A DNA stretch of 64,000 bases from UBA7236 sp035439505 (GTDB lineage Bacteria; Bacteroidota; Bacteroidia; Chitinophagales; BACL12). Where the stretch lies: NCBI GenBank assembly GCA_035439505.1, contig DAORKJ010000009.1, positions 8,005 to 72,004 on the forward strand, written 5' to 3'. A program made the position numbers and the translations under genes. The notes beneath the pieces were generated by a model that made no database searches, had not been told where the DNA came from, and worked only from the letters and a program-made list of their open reading frames with translations. Below are positions 1 to 8,748 of this stretch, piece by piece; within the stretch, counting starts at the first letter, position 1, and each line of letters starts with the position of its first letter.

Positions 1-1377
1 AAAAATACCTAAAATAGTTCCGTAAAATAAACTGCCTAAAATATTTACAGCTTCAATCAGGTTGTCAAACATTGAACAAATAAGTGCAAAACCTATTGCC
101 ATAGCGCCAAATAAAACAGTTAGCACTTTACTTGCGTTTAAATGTTGCTGCTCACTGGCTTTTTTATTGATAAAACGTTTATAAATATCTACAGAAAAAG
201 TTGTGGCCAATCCGTTTAATGCTGATGATGTTGAACTCATACTGGCAGAAAATATTACTGCAAATAATAATCCAACCAATCCAATTGGGAGATAATTCAT
301 AACAAAATGCATGAAAATATAATCGTGGTCGTCGTCAATATCGGGATTTGCTTTTTTAATTACCGAATTAATTTCTGTCCGTAACCCATTTACCTGCTTT
401 TGCGAATTCTGTAACAATTCAGTTTGCTGTGGGGTTGCAGTTATTTTTTGTTCAGCCAGTTCCCGGTTTAATTTTGTTTGATTGGCAGTGGCTGCATTGT
501 AGGCTGTTTCCAGTGANNNNNNNNNNNNNNNNNNNNNNNNNNNNNNNNNNNNNNNNNNNNNNNNNNNNNNNNNNNNNNNNNNNNNNNNNNNNNNNNNNNN
601 NNNNNNNNNNNNNNNNCCAAAATAACTCAACTGCAAAAACAGTCCCCCAATTAATCCTGAAATAATATTATATCGGTCGCTCCAGTCAAAACTGCCGGAT
701 TCAGCTCCGGTTGTAACGATATTCATTTTCCCCAAAGCGCCGGCAACATTCAGTGATTCGTTAAAAGATACATATTCACTGAGGTAATAAATAAGGCAAC
801 CAAAAGCGGTAAACATACCAACATAAATCACAAACATTTGTTGCTTGTGCGTCACGGCAACAGCCTTAGTCCCTCCTGATAAAATGTATAAGGTTACAAT
901 TCCTCCAATAAATATTACAGTCGTATTTAAATCCCAACCCAATAATTGCGATAAAATTATTGAAGGCGCATAAATAGTTATACCCGTAGAAAATGCACGT
1001 TGAATTAAAAATAATAATGCTGTAAATGTTCTTGTTTTTACATCAAATCGTTGTTCTAAAAATTCATATGCTGTGTACACTTTTAATTTGTAGTACATAG
1101 GAATAAAAAACACAGCAATTACTATCATCGCCAAAGGCAAACCAAAATAAAACTGAATAAAACGCAAGCCATCATCGTAAGCCTGACCCGGCACCGATAA
1201 AAAAGTGATAGCACTGGCCTGAGTAGCCATTACGCTTAGTCCGATTTCCCACCACTTTTTTTCATTATCACCCTGTAAATAACTTTGTGCGGTGTGTACG
1301 CTCCTGGTTTTGTAAATGCCAAACATGGCAATCCCCAATAAACTGCCAAACATTACCAACCAATCGATAGTACTCAT
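1..1377 (-). CDS. Sodium:solute symporter (SSS family), 3' end missing, interrupted by a gap
   Basis: The minus-strand reading from the ATG at 1377-1375 begins MSTIDWLVMFGSLLGIAMFG and continues as a multi-spanning transporter. It resumes in a coding frame on the far side of the 100-N gap at 517-616 and runs off the window start. The segment WEIGLSVMATQASAITFLSV and the later SASMSSTSSALNGLATTFSV are typical of Bacteroidota SSS (SLC5-like) proteins. These use the sodium gradient to import an organic solute, and the substrate cannot be read here. A hydrophilic loop rich in Lys, Gln and Glu lies just past the gap. Its start overlaps the 36-residue ORF upstream by 4 bp, so the two are co-translated. 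The true gap length is unknown. Confidence 0.85.
   Translation of the reverse strand, partial: MSTIDWLVMFGSLLGIAMFGIYKTRSVHTAQSYLQGDNEKKWWEIGLSVMATQASAITFLSVPGQAYDDGLRFIQFYFGLPLAMIVIAVFFIPMYYKLKVYTAYEFLEQRFDVKTRTFTALLFLIQRAFSTGITIYAPSIILSQLLGWDLNTTVIFIGGIVTLYILSGGTKAVAVTHKQQMFVIYVGMFTAFGCLIYYLSEYVSFNESLNVAGALGKMNIVTTGAESGSFDWSDRYNIISGLIGGLFLQLSYFXXXXXXXXXXXXXXXXXXXXXXXXXXXXXXXXXXSLETAYNAATANQTKLNRELAEQKITATPQQTELLQNSQKQVNGLRTEINSVIKKANPDIDDDHDYIFMHFVMNYLPIGLVGLLFAVIFSASMSSTSSALNGLATTFSVDIYKRFINKKASEQQHLNASKVLTVLFGAMAIGFALICSMFDNLIEAVNILGSLFYGTILGIF
517..616. other. Scaffold gap (100 N)
   Basis: Exactly 100 unknown bases lie inside the symporter gene. The round length indicates a scaffolding placeholder, so reading frame and distance across it are not certain. 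Confidence 0.98.
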
Positions 1378-1484
1378 GCGTATTTATGGGTTAATGCTAT
1401 GAAAATAATAATCTCCAGCAACAAGAGTACTGCAACAATTACATACCAGTTTGTCCAATAATTTGACGGTTTATTTTCAGGCAT
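1374..1484 (-). CDS. 36-residue single-span membrane peptide, putative symporter partner
   Basis: An ATG at 1484-1482 opens a 36-codon frame starting MPENKPSNYWTNWYVIVAVL, followed by a Leu/Ile/Phe/Ala stretch and ending LTHKYA. This gives a hydrophilic N-terminus, one transmembrane helix of about 20 residues and a short basic end. Its TGA overlaps the symporter ATG in an ATGA arrangement, and the PIG-L stop lies only 11 bp before it, so it sits in the middle of a three-gene operon. Small one-span partners are known for some SSS carriers, and that role here is inference. No SSS accessory family is recognised by sequence. Confidence 0.65.
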   Translation of the reverse strand: MPENKPSNYWTNWYVIVAVLLLLEIIIFIALTHKYA

Positions 1485-1495
1485 GTAAATAATAA

Positions 1496-3976
1496 TTAAG
1501 GTTTGTATTCAATCATATTCAACATTAATCTATACGCGCCTGCAACACCTGCAGGAAGTTCTCTAAAAAATGCAAGTCCGGTATACATGAATGTTCCTTT
1601 ACCATATTGAGCAATAATTAAACTGCCGTTTTGAGGTTGTTCATTGGGGTCAGTAAATGCCAAAGGAGCCACGTATTCAGGCCCTAATTCTCCTGCAAAA
1701 TATATTCCTCGTTCCTGCACCCATCCTGTAAAATCGTCTTGTGTAATTTTATTCGGAGTATTAAGTACTTTATGTTCAGGTAATAAAAATTCAACAGGTG
1801 AATTTTCATCGGTAACTCTGGTTCGGGTAATTTTAAAATTATATGGCCCTATTTTTTCCAGATACATATCCCAATTGGTAGAATATTGTGCAATTAAAGT
1901 ACCACCTGCATTTACAAATTCTAACAATTGTGCATTATTATCAGCTAATACTTTTGAGGTATTAAATGCGCGCACGCCAATTATAGCCACATCGTATTGT
2001 TGCAGCAAGGCGGCATTCATATCTTCAGGTTTAATAGTTGTAATATTTACACCAATTTGTTTGAGACTTTCATCCACCAAGTCGCCGGCACCATCAATGT
2101 AAAGTACTTTTTTAGTAGAAGGCATTGCATCAAATTTCACCACATGCAATTTAGCATCTTCCACCACAACCTGACGAGGGATATGGTCGTAACTTATAAC
2201 TCGGATTTTTTTTGCGCTTTCTCCTAATGTTTCGTTTTCATTATTTCCCGAAATATTTAATCCAATTTCTTTTGTGCCATTTTGTTTTGGCGGAGTGATA
2301 GTGAAATTGAGCGTGGAAGATTCTCCATTTTTATTTAATGTATAGGGTTTAGCACTAATATTTGCCCTATTCCCAAATAAACGCACATTACCTGCAATAG
2401 TATCTGCTGCATATGATTTAATTAATAATGGAAAACTTTTGCTCAAACTATCAGTATAAATTAAATTATAACTATCTGCGTGCACTATTGCCCTTGGAAC
2501 TACTGCTAATGGCGTATATATTTCGCCTTTAACCGCATCCGTTTCTTTATAAACTACTCCCCTGTTAATCGCAAAAACTTCGGTGCTGACTTTTATATTA
2601 TACGTGAAAATAATTGCCGGGTCATTTTCTGCTTTGCCTATTAATTTTCTGTCCTCTACATTAAATACGCCATCATAAGCACCATTTAACCAATACGGTG
2701 ATGAAGAAATACCTTCAGGTACAACTATTTTAAATGAATCGATTTGATTTATTCCTGCAGGCAAAATTTCACCTGATTTATATTCAACACCTAAAACAGT
2801 TATTGATTCCAATGACAATGGATAATCAACACGCTTCAACGAAGTACTAACAATATTTAAATTATCGCCATTCGCAACCATATCTTTTTCTGCAACCGGC
2901 TCTAGCCATAATCCTAAACAGGCAACAATTATTTTTTGGACTTGTTGTTTTTTATATTGAATGAGTTGATCTTCAGGAATTAATTTTAATTGCCCGTAAA
3001 CTTTAAGTAATGCATCTACTGATTTTTCAGGATGTAAAATATCGTAGTTGCTGATAATATTATTTATCGTATTCTGAATATCTGCCCCTTGACGATAGCG
3101 CTCCCAACCTAATTGTATGCCTGAAAAAATATCGCTATTTTGAATGGCAGTTCCTTTTTTTAATTCAAGGTATTCTTTTTGTTCGCCGCGGGTTGGTGTG
3201 CTGCCAAATCCCTGACTTTTATGATTGGTGCGACTTTCTGCTGCAATTTCTCCATAACTTTTTCCTAACAAAGTATTATATCCTCCCACATCAAAAACAG
3301 CTAATTCAGGTGCACCATTGGCAATTTTATTGGGTAAATCTTTATCCCACCAGGTTGAGTTATTCCAAAATAAACGTTGTGCTTGCCATACACTTACATA
3401 TTGTAATTGTTCAGGAAATTTAGTTGGGTCAGCAGCTGCGGCAAAAGCTTCTTCAGCTAACATTGCACTTGCTGTGTGGTGACCATGACCGGCTCTTTCA
3501 TCTGCAGGAAATCGGGTAATAATAATATCCGGTTTAAAATTACGAATTACCCAAACCATGTCGGATAATATGGTATCCTTTGGCCATTTAGTAAATGTTT
3601 CTGCAGCCGTTTTGCTGTAACCAAAATCTACAGCGCGAGTAAAAAATTGTTCGCCTCCATCTAAACGACGAGCTGCCAATAATTCCTGTGTACGAATTAT
3701 GCCTAAATAAGCGCCTTGCTCTTCACCAATCAGATTTTGACCACCATCGCCACGTGTAAGTGATAAGTATCCGGTGCGCACACGTTTTTCATTAGCCAGG
3801 TAAGTTATTAAACGCGTATTTTCATCATCAGGGTGTGCTGCTATATATAATACACTTGCTGTTGAATTTAATTTTTCTATTTCCAATAAAATTCGGGAAG
3901 AATTCCACTGTAGTTGTTGTGCTTGAAGTGTAAAAGCAGTAAATGCTAAAATAAAAGTAAAAACATTTCGAATCAT
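1496..3976 (-). CDS. Secreted PIG-L family deacetylase with C-terminal GATase-like domain
   Basis: The likely start is the ATG at 3976, because it gives a signal peptide (MIRNVFTFILAFTAFTLQAQ). A longer frame would add 17 unrelated residues. The PIG-L (LmbE) motif AAHPDDE is near residue 47 and the second metal-site segment AGHGHHTAS near residue 170, matching zinc-dependent N-acetyl-sugar deacetylases. The middle is beta-rich, and the C-terminal third (YDVAIIGVRAFNT, GGTLIAQYST) resembles the ThuA/GATase-1-like domain found in long Bacteroidota PIG-L proteins. At about 826 residues it is far longer than single-domain enzymes. It probably acts in the periplasm on a sugar derivative, perhaps one imported by the downstream symporter. 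The substrate is unknown. Confidence 0.85.
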   Translation of the reverse strand: MIRNVFTFILAFTAFTLQAQQLQWNSSRILLEIEKLNSTASVLYIAAHPDDENTRLITYLANEKRVRTGYLSLTRGDGGQNLIGEEQGAYLGIIRTQELLAARRLDGGEQFFTRAVDFGYSKTAAETFTKWPKDTILSDMVWVIRNFKPDIIITRFPADERAGHGHHTASAMLAEEAFAAAADPTKFPEQLQYVSVWQAQRLFWNNSTWWDKDLPNKIANGAPELAVFDVGGYNTLLGKSYGEIAAESRTNHKSQGFGSTPTRGEQKEYLELKKGTAIQNSDIFSGIQLGWERYRQGADIQNTINNIISNYDILHPEKSVDALLKVYGQLKLIPEDQLIQYKKQQVQKIIVACLGLWLEPVAEKDMVANGDNLNIVSTSLKRVDYPLSLESITVLGVEYKSGEILPAGINQIDSFKIVVPEGISSSPYWLNGAYDGVFNVEDRKLIGKAENDPAIIFTYNIKVSTEVFAINRGVVYKETDAVKGEIYTPLAVVPRAIVHADSYNLIYTDSLSKSFPLLIKSYAADTIAGNVRLFGNRANISAKPYTLNKNGESSTLNFTITPPKQNGTKEIGLNISGNNENETLGESAKKIRVISYDHIPRQVVVEDAKLHVVKFDAMPSTKKVLYIDGAGDLVDESLKQIGVNITTIKPEDMNAALLQQYDVAIIGVRAFNTSKVLADNNAQLLEFVNAGGTLIAQYSTNWDMYLEKIGPYNFKITRTRVTDENSPVEFLLPEHKVLNTPNKITQDDFTGWVQERGIYFAGELGPEYVAPLAFTDPNEQPQNGSLIIAQYGKGTFMYTGLAFFRELPAGVAGAYRLMLNMIEYKP

Positions 3977-4207
3977 AAAATTGCTATAATAAAACTGATT
4001 GGTAAAAAACCAGTAACACCGGCTCAATATGAATTGTTCCCATTGTAACTAACCGTATGCCTGATTAATGTTTAAGAAACAAATGTAGGCAAAAGTTATG
4101 AGCCTTAAAGTTACACAGTTAGCATTTCATCATGGTTGATACGTAAAACATCTTTGTAAACGCAGCCAAGCTTTGCACTAAAAGGGAATCCACAATATCC
4201 GGAAAAC

Positions 4208-4236
4208 AAAAAACCCCCGATTATCGGAGGTTTTAA
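4208..4236 (-). terminator. Rho-independent terminator
   Basis: On the minus strand a stem AACCTCCGAT/ATCGGGGGTT (4212-4232, one mismatch) is followed by a run of T. It lies just beyond the stop of the small secreted protein gene at 4255. A-runs on the other side could let it work in both directions. Confidence 0.75.
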
Positions 4237-4254
4237 CATATTATTGAATTGCGC

Positions 4255-4635
4255 TTAAACTGAAGTTGGCAATTTAACTGTCATTATATAGTTTATTCCG
4301 GGAATGGCATTTTCGGTTTTTATTTCTTTCCCTTCTAATGAAGTTTTGATATAGTGATTAATATAGGCATAACCACCCTGCACTTCCACTATATGAATTT
4401 TATTCTGTTCGTCGATTGTAAATGTGATAACCACATTTTTTTCATCTGCAGCCGGCATAACTGAAGCATAGGAAATCTCCTTTTTACCTTCCGGTTTGCA
4501 ATATTGTTGCTGGGCAGTTTCGTCAACTATTGTTGCTGCTTTTCTAATAAGGTCTTCACCTTCTGGTCCAGCGCAGGCAAACGTTACCGAAATTCCGGTT
4601 AATAGCACAAGGGTTAAGGTTATCAGCTTTTTCAT
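4255..4635 (-). CDS. Small secreted protein of unknown function
   Basis: The ATG at 4635 gives 126 residues with a clear signal peptide (MKKLITLTLVLLTGISVTFA). Cleavage is probably before CAGPEGED, and the residues before that Cys are a poor lipobox. The mature part ends with a beta-rich segment (VVITFTIDEQNKIHIVEVQG) that faintly recalls the strand pattern of TonB C-terminal-like domains, with no firm family match. It is monocistronic, with its own terminator downstream. No function is proposed. Confidence 0.7.
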   Translation of the reverse strand: MKKLITLTLVLLTGISVTFACAGPEGEDLIRKAATIVDETAQQQYCKPEGKKEISYASVMPAADEKNVVITFTIDEQNKIHIVEVQGGYAYINHYIKTSLEGKEIKTENAIPGINYIMTVKLPTSV

Positions 4636-4839
4636 AATCCGGGTTTTACAAAGGTGCATTGCTGCACTGTGAAATTAAAACAGTTTAAGTTAATTAGTTA
4701 GGTTATTAACCATTATTAACGCTTTGACGCATGAACTATGCCTAAAGTTACAGGTGGGTGACAAATTTTAACATCTTTTTTCGACAAATGCCTAATTTTC
4801 GTCTATCAATTGGTAAAATTGGAGGCGAATTTATTTGAG

Positions 4840-5352
4840 ATGGAAGTAATAATCAGAAAAGCAAACCTGGACGATGCCAAAACCTTAGCTGAATTGGGGG
4901 CAAAAACATTTTTTGATACCTATCATAATGACAACACCCCTGAGGATATGGCCGATTATATTTCTAAGTATTTCAATATCAATGTATTACAGGTTGAATT
5001 ACAGGATAAAAACACCTTGTTTTTTGTCGCTGAAACAAATCAGGAATTAATTGGTTACATAAAACTAAACCTCATAGGTAATGCGTATATACCCAACGTA
5101 AAAGCAATGGAAGTGTCCCGGTTTTATGTAGATAAACATTTTCAGGGCCATAAATTGGGGGCAAAATTGATGTCAGAAGCTGAAAAATATGCAATAGAAT
5201 GTGGTTGTGAGGTTATGTGGTTGTCGGTTTGGCAAAAAAACTTAACTTCCATTACCATTTATGAAAAATTGGGCTATAACAAGATTGGTACAACAACATT
5301 TAAATTGGGGAACGACATTCAGGCTGACTATATCATGGTAAAGCATTTATAA
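4840..5352 (+). CDS. GNAT family N-acetyltransferase
   Basis: The protein has 171 codons from the ATG at 4840. An in-frame TTG at 4810 would add ten residues, and a GGAGG lies 14 bp before the ATG. The acetyl-CoA-binding motif A is visible as FYVDKHFQGHKLGAKLMSEA, followed by WLSVWQKNLTSITIYEKLGY, the motif-B region. The family transfers an acetyl group from acetyl-CoA to an amine, and the acceptor is unknown. It precedes the glycosyltransferase by 2 bp, so the two are probably co-transcribed. Confidence 0.9.
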   Translation: MEVIIRKANLDDAKTLAELGAKTFFDTYHNDNTPEDMADYISKYFNINVLQVELQDKNTLFFVAETNQELIGYIKLNLIGNAYIPNVKAMEVSRFYVDKHFQGHKLGAKLMSEAEKYAIECGCEVMWLSVWQKNLTSITIYEKLGYNKIGTTTFKLGNDIQADYIMVKHL

Positions 5353-5354
5353 GC

Positions 5355-6059
5355 ATGCGTTATTCTATCATCATACCGACCTTAAACGAAGAGCGATTTA
5401 TTCATCGCCTCATCAGTCATGTGCAATTAGCCGGCGAGGGTGAATCGTATGAAATAATTGTTTGTGATGGTGGAAGCAGTGACCGAACCGTAAGCGTTGC
5501 GGCAGGTTTAGGGGTTAGGACTTATGAGTCACCTAAAAAAGGCCGCGCCGGACAAATGAACTTTGCAGCAGCCAGAGCTAAAGGAGAAATTTTATATTTC
5601 GTCCATGCCGATTGTTTACCACCGATTACATTTTTTAAAGAAATTGAAAATCAATTAAAAAAAGGTGCCGATGCCGGCTGTTTCAGGTATAAATTCGATT
5701 CTGATAAGTTCATGCTTAGGGTGAATGCCTTTTTTAACAGGTTTGGCGGATTAATTTGTAGAGGTGGCGATCAAACCCTGTTCATAAAACGCACTATTTT
5801 CAACAGTTTGGGAGGTTTCAACGAAAAATTTACCATTATGGAGGATTACGATCTGGTGTGCAGTATTCGTAAGCAATACCGCTTTGCTGTAATACCTGCT
5901 TATGCCGTGGTATCATCCCGCAAATACGAACACAATAACTGGCTTCAGGTAAATTTCGCTAACAGCATTGCCATGTTTATGTTTATCTCGGGAGCCTGCT
6001 CTCCCGACAGGATTAAATCCACTTACCATAGTCTCATCAGGCACCCAAAAGATGAGTAA
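5355..6059 (+). CDS. GT2 family glycosyltransferase (TIGR04283-like)
   Basis: The 234-residue protein starts MRYSIIIPTLNEERFIHRLI, the N-terminal nucleotide-sugar-binding strand of GT2 enzymes, with CDGGSSDRT and the acidic FVHADCLPP following. The RGGDQTLFIKR and GGFNEKFTIMEDYDL segments match the short TIGR04283-type transferases, often found with selenium- or arsenosugar-related genes. It has no transmembrane tail, so it is likely cytosolic or peripheral. Donor and acceptor are not deducible. It follows the GNAT gene by 2 bp. Confidence 0.85.
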   Translation: MRYSIIIPTLNEERFIHRLISHVQLAGEGESYEIIVCDGGSSDRTVSVAAGLGVRTYESPKKGRAGQMNFAAARAKGEILYFVHADCLPPITFFKEIENQLKKGADAGCFRYKFDSDKFMLRVNAFFNRFGGLICRGGDQTLFIKRTIFNSLGGFNEKFTIMEDYDLVCSIRKQYRFAVIPAYAVVSSRKYEHNNWLQVNFANSIAMFMFISGACSPDRIKSTYHSLIRHPKDE

Positions 6060-6084
6060 ACCTTAACTCAAACAATTCTTTGGG

Positions 6085-6092
6085 TATCTTTG
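6085..6092 (+). promoter_or_regulatory. Bacteroidota -7 promoter element for the SDR gene
   Basis: TATCTTTG matches TAnnTTTG exactly and lies 5 bp before the ATG at 6098. A clear -33 TTTG at the usual distance was not found. The 5' leader would be very short. Confidence 0.5.
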
Positions 6093-6097
6093 CACCC

Positions 6098-6895
6098 ATG
6101 TTTGCAGAAAAAGTTATTTGGATAACCGGAGCTTCGTCAGGCATAGGCGAAGAACTGGCGAAACAACTCGCAAAAGAAAAAGCATATCTCATTTTATCAG
6201 CCCGCCGAATTGAAGAATTGGAAAGGGTGAAACAATACTGTCTGCAATTCACCAACAAGGTTGAAATATTACCTGTTGATTTATCGCTTAACCATACCTT
6301 AAACGATGCTGCCAATAAAGCACTAAGCTTCTTCGGCAAAATAGATATGCTGGTAAATAACGGAGGAATTAGTCAGCGCTCCGGCGTTTTAGAAACCAGT
6401 GAAGAAGTGGAGCAACGGATTATGCAAATTAATTTCACCAGTGCTGTCACTTTAACCAAAGCTGTTTTACCACAAATGGAAAAAAACAAATTTGGCAATA
6501 TTATTCTCATGAGCAGTATCACAGGTAAAATTGGTGTTCCAAATCGTTCAACTTATTGTGCAAGTAAACATGCCATTATTGGTTATTTTGATGCTTTACG
6601 TGCAGAATTAAAAATTAGAAAATCACCGGTTAATATTCATATTATTATGCCGGGATATGTACATACCAATATATCGTTACACGCTGTGCAAGGCGATGGA
6701 AAAGCACAAGGATTGATGGACAAAGGCCAGGCTAATGGCATGCCGGTTGAAGATTGTGTACGGAAAATATTAAGTGCGGTTCGCCGAAATAAAAAAGAAG
6801 TATTAATTGGCCGTAAAGAAATTTTGATGGCGCATTTCAGAAGATTTATTCCCTCATTGTATTATCACTTAATCGCCAAAGTGGCAACCAAATAA
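6098..6895 (+). CDS. Short-chain dehydrogenase/reductase (SDR)
   Basis: The chosen ATG at 6098 gives 265 residues. A TTG 18 bp upstream is less likely because it would run through the promoter. Classical SDR features appear in order: the cofactor loop TGASSGIGEE near the N-terminus, NNGG (usually NNAG), the catalytic Ser in LMSSITGKIG, and the catalytic YCASK. The C-terminus is basic and hydrophobic. It is an NAD(P)-dependent oxidoreductase of unknown substrate, resembling DHRS7-like members. The VOC gene follows by 28 bp and may be in the same transcript. Confidence 0.9.
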   Translation: MFAEKVIWITGASSGIGEELAKQLAKEKAYLILSARRIEELERVKQYCLQFTNKVEILPVDLSLNHTLNDAANKALSFFGKIDMLVNNGGISQRSGVLETSEEVEQRIMQINFTSAVTLTKAVLPQMEKNKFGNIILMSSITGKIGVPNRSTYCASKHAIIGYFDALRAELKIRKSPVNIHIIMPGYVHTNISLHAVQGDGKAQGLMDKGQANGMPVEDCVRKILSAVRRNKKEVLIGRKEILMAHFRRFIPSLYYHLIAKVATK

Positions 6896-6923
6896 ATTAT
6901 TAAAATAAATTGTATAAAGCAAA

Positions 6924-7982
6924 ATGAAACCAATTATTAGTGGCATTCAGCAGGTAGGAATAGGTAATCCGTTTGTTCACGAAGCATGGAGATGGTACCG
7001 AGAAAAATTCGGAATGGATGTAAAGATTTTTGAAGAGGCTGCAGAAGCAAATTTAATGTTACCATACACAGGAGGTAAACCACATAAGCGTCACGCGATA
7101 TTAGCTGTAAATATGAACGGTGGTGGTGGATTTGAAATTTGGCAATACACTTCACGCAAACCAGAAGCAGCGACTTTCGAAATTCAATATGGCGATTTGG
7201 GCATTTATGCGTGTAAGATGAAAAGTCGCGACGTTAAAGCCACTTACGAATTTCTCAAAAAACAAAATGTAAATATTTTAGGCGATATCAGTAAAAATCC
7301 AAATGGCGATGATCACTTTTATTTACGCGACTTGTATGGCAATGTATTTGAAATTGTAAAAGCTGAGGATTGGTTTGGCAAAACAAATTTCACTACAGGT
7401 GGTAGTTATGGTGCGGTGATTGGTGTAACTGATATGGAAAAATCAATTGCGTTTTATAGCGACATATTAGGTTTCGATAAGGTTATTTACGATAAAGAAG
7501 AAATATTTAGCGACACTGCGGTATTAACAGGAGGAAATAATAAATCTCGTAGAGTATTATTAGCACAATCTGAATCACGTCGTGGTCCTTTTAGTAAATT
7601 ATTAGGCAACGGAGAAATTGAATTGGTAAAAGTCTACGACCGCACACCAAATAAAATATTTGCCAATCGTTATTGGGGTGATTTAGGATTTATTCATTTA
7701 TGCTTCGACATTCAGGGCATGGATAAAATGAAATCTTTGTGTGAATCAAAAGGATATCCGTTTACTGTAGATAGCGGCAACCATTTCGACATGGGTGAAG
7801 CGGCAGGACATTTTAGTTATATCGAAGATCCTGATGGAGCATTAATTGAATTTGTAGAAACGCATAAAGTGCCTATCTTGAAAAAATTCGGCTGGTATTT
7901 AAATCTCAAAAAACGCGACCCGAATGAGGCTTTACCGAATTGGATGGTGAAAGCGATGGGGTTGAATAGGGTGAAGGGGTAG
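6924..7982 (+). CDS. Two-domain VOC superfamily protein (glyoxalase/dioxygenase fold)
   Basis: The 352 residues contain two vicinal-oxygen-chelate modules. The first (about 1-150) ends with YLRDLYGNVFEIVKAEDWFG. The second (about 160-315) runs from YGAVIGVTDMEKSIAFYSDI through GFIHLCFDIQGM to YIEDPDGALIEFVE. The paired D(L/P)xGxxxE strands carry likely metal-ligand Glu residues. In the first module the usual N-terminal His is Gln (IQQVGI), so not every metal site may be intact. The fold fits a lyase or extradiol-type dioxygenase. It is not convincingly a 4-hydroxyphenylpyruvate dioxygenase. The substrate is unknown. Confidence 0.8.
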   Translation: MKPIISGIQQVGIGNPFVHEAWRWYREKFGMDVKIFEEAAEANLMLPYTGGKPHKRHAILAVNMNGGGGFEIWQYTSRKPEAATFEIQYGDLGIYACKMKSRDVKATYEFLKKQNVNILGDISKNPNGDDHFYLRDLYGNVFEIVKAEDWFGKTNFTTGGSYGAVIGVTDMEKSIAFYSDILGFDKVIYDKEEIFSDTAVLTGGNNKSRRVLLAQSESRRGPFSKLLGNGEIELVKVYDRTPNKIFANRYWGDLGFIHLCFDIQGMDKMKSLCESKGYPFTVDSGNHFDMGEAAGHFSYIEDPDGALIEFVETHKVPILKKFGWYLNLKKRDPNEALPNWMVKAMGLNRVKG

Positions 7983-8288
7983 GGATTGAACAGGATTGAA
8001 TCAAGATTGANNNNNNNNNNNNNNNNNNNNNNNNNNNNNNNNNNNNNNNNNNNNNNNNNNNNNNNNNNNNNNNNNNNNNNNNNNNNNNNNNNNNNNNNNN
8101 NNNNNNNNNNCAAGATTGAGCAATCCCGATAGCTATCGGGAGAAGCAAAATTAAAACAGTCTCAATAGCTGTTGGGAGAGCAATATTGAAATTGGATTGG
8201 GTGATTTTTGTTGTTGTGGATTTAATGATTTGTTGAAATAATTAAATGGAATTATTGAAATATGGTGTCTCTCCTTTTTAATTTAATG
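7983..8288. repeat. Repeat-bearing spacer with gap and 18-bp palindrome
   Basis: This gene-free stretch has short GGATTGAA/CAAGATTGA repeats on both sides of a 100-N gap (8011-8110). It also has the perfect palindrome TCCCGATAGCTATCGGGA (8124-8141) and a degraded copy near 8162-8179. A related copy of the palindrome and its flanks (GCAAAATTAAA nearby) occurs at 35275-35293. It looks like a dispersed repeat that broke the assembly. Confidence 0.7.
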
Positions 8289-8747
8289 TTATAATTCCTT
8301 CGTTTCAGTTTCACTTAAATTGAGGTCGGATTGGATTTTTGATTTTGTTGGGAAATTGAGCGCCTGAAAAAATAATAATACCAAGGCTAAAAATAAAAAC
8401 ACACGTTGTTCTTCAATTAACAATCCCACAACACATAATAAAGTTGGCCCCTCAATCATGGCCATTCTGATAATAAATGTAGTTCTCCAGCCATCTAATT
8501 TTTGTTGTGTACTTTCAAGTGCTTGCAACTTGCTTATACGTGATGCATACATAGCTCTTGAACCAATTATACCAATGGTTGCAAATCCAATTGCGATAAA
8601 AAATAATGGACTGCTCATTTCTTGCTCAACCGGTTGATTACCTGCTTGTAACATAAAACACACTCCCAAAAAAAGTATGGGCCCGGTAAATAATCCCATA
8701 AACATGATTTGTAGTGTTTTTAAATAACCCAGCGTTTGTGTGCTCAT
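8289..8747 (-). CDS. Four-span membrane protein of unknown function
   Basis: From the ATG at 8747 the protein has 152 residues (MSTQTLGYLKTLQIMFMGLF at the start) with about four hydrophobic helices. Two are before residue 80 and two after GWRTTFIIRM, with a charged tail rich in Glu, Lys and Thr. The start sits 1 bp after the stop of the hydrolase gene, so the two are co-transcribed. A longer frame reaching back into that gene is improbable. The family is not recognised. Confidence 0.7.
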   Translation of the reverse strand: MSTQTLGYLKTLQIMFMGLFTGPILFLGVCFMLQAGNQPVEQEMSSPLFFIAIGFATIGIIGSRAMYASRISKLQALESTQQKLDGWRTTFIIRMAMIEGPTLLCVVGLLIEEQRVFLFLALVLLFFQALNFPTKSKIQSDLNLSETETKEL

Positions 8748-8748
8748 C

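Noticed and set aside
6924..7982. Assignment of the VOC protein as 4-hydroxyphenylpyruvate dioxygenase (hppD).
   Set aside because: Length is similar, but the first module lacks the N-terminal metal His, and the C-terminal motifs typical of HPPD are not visible.
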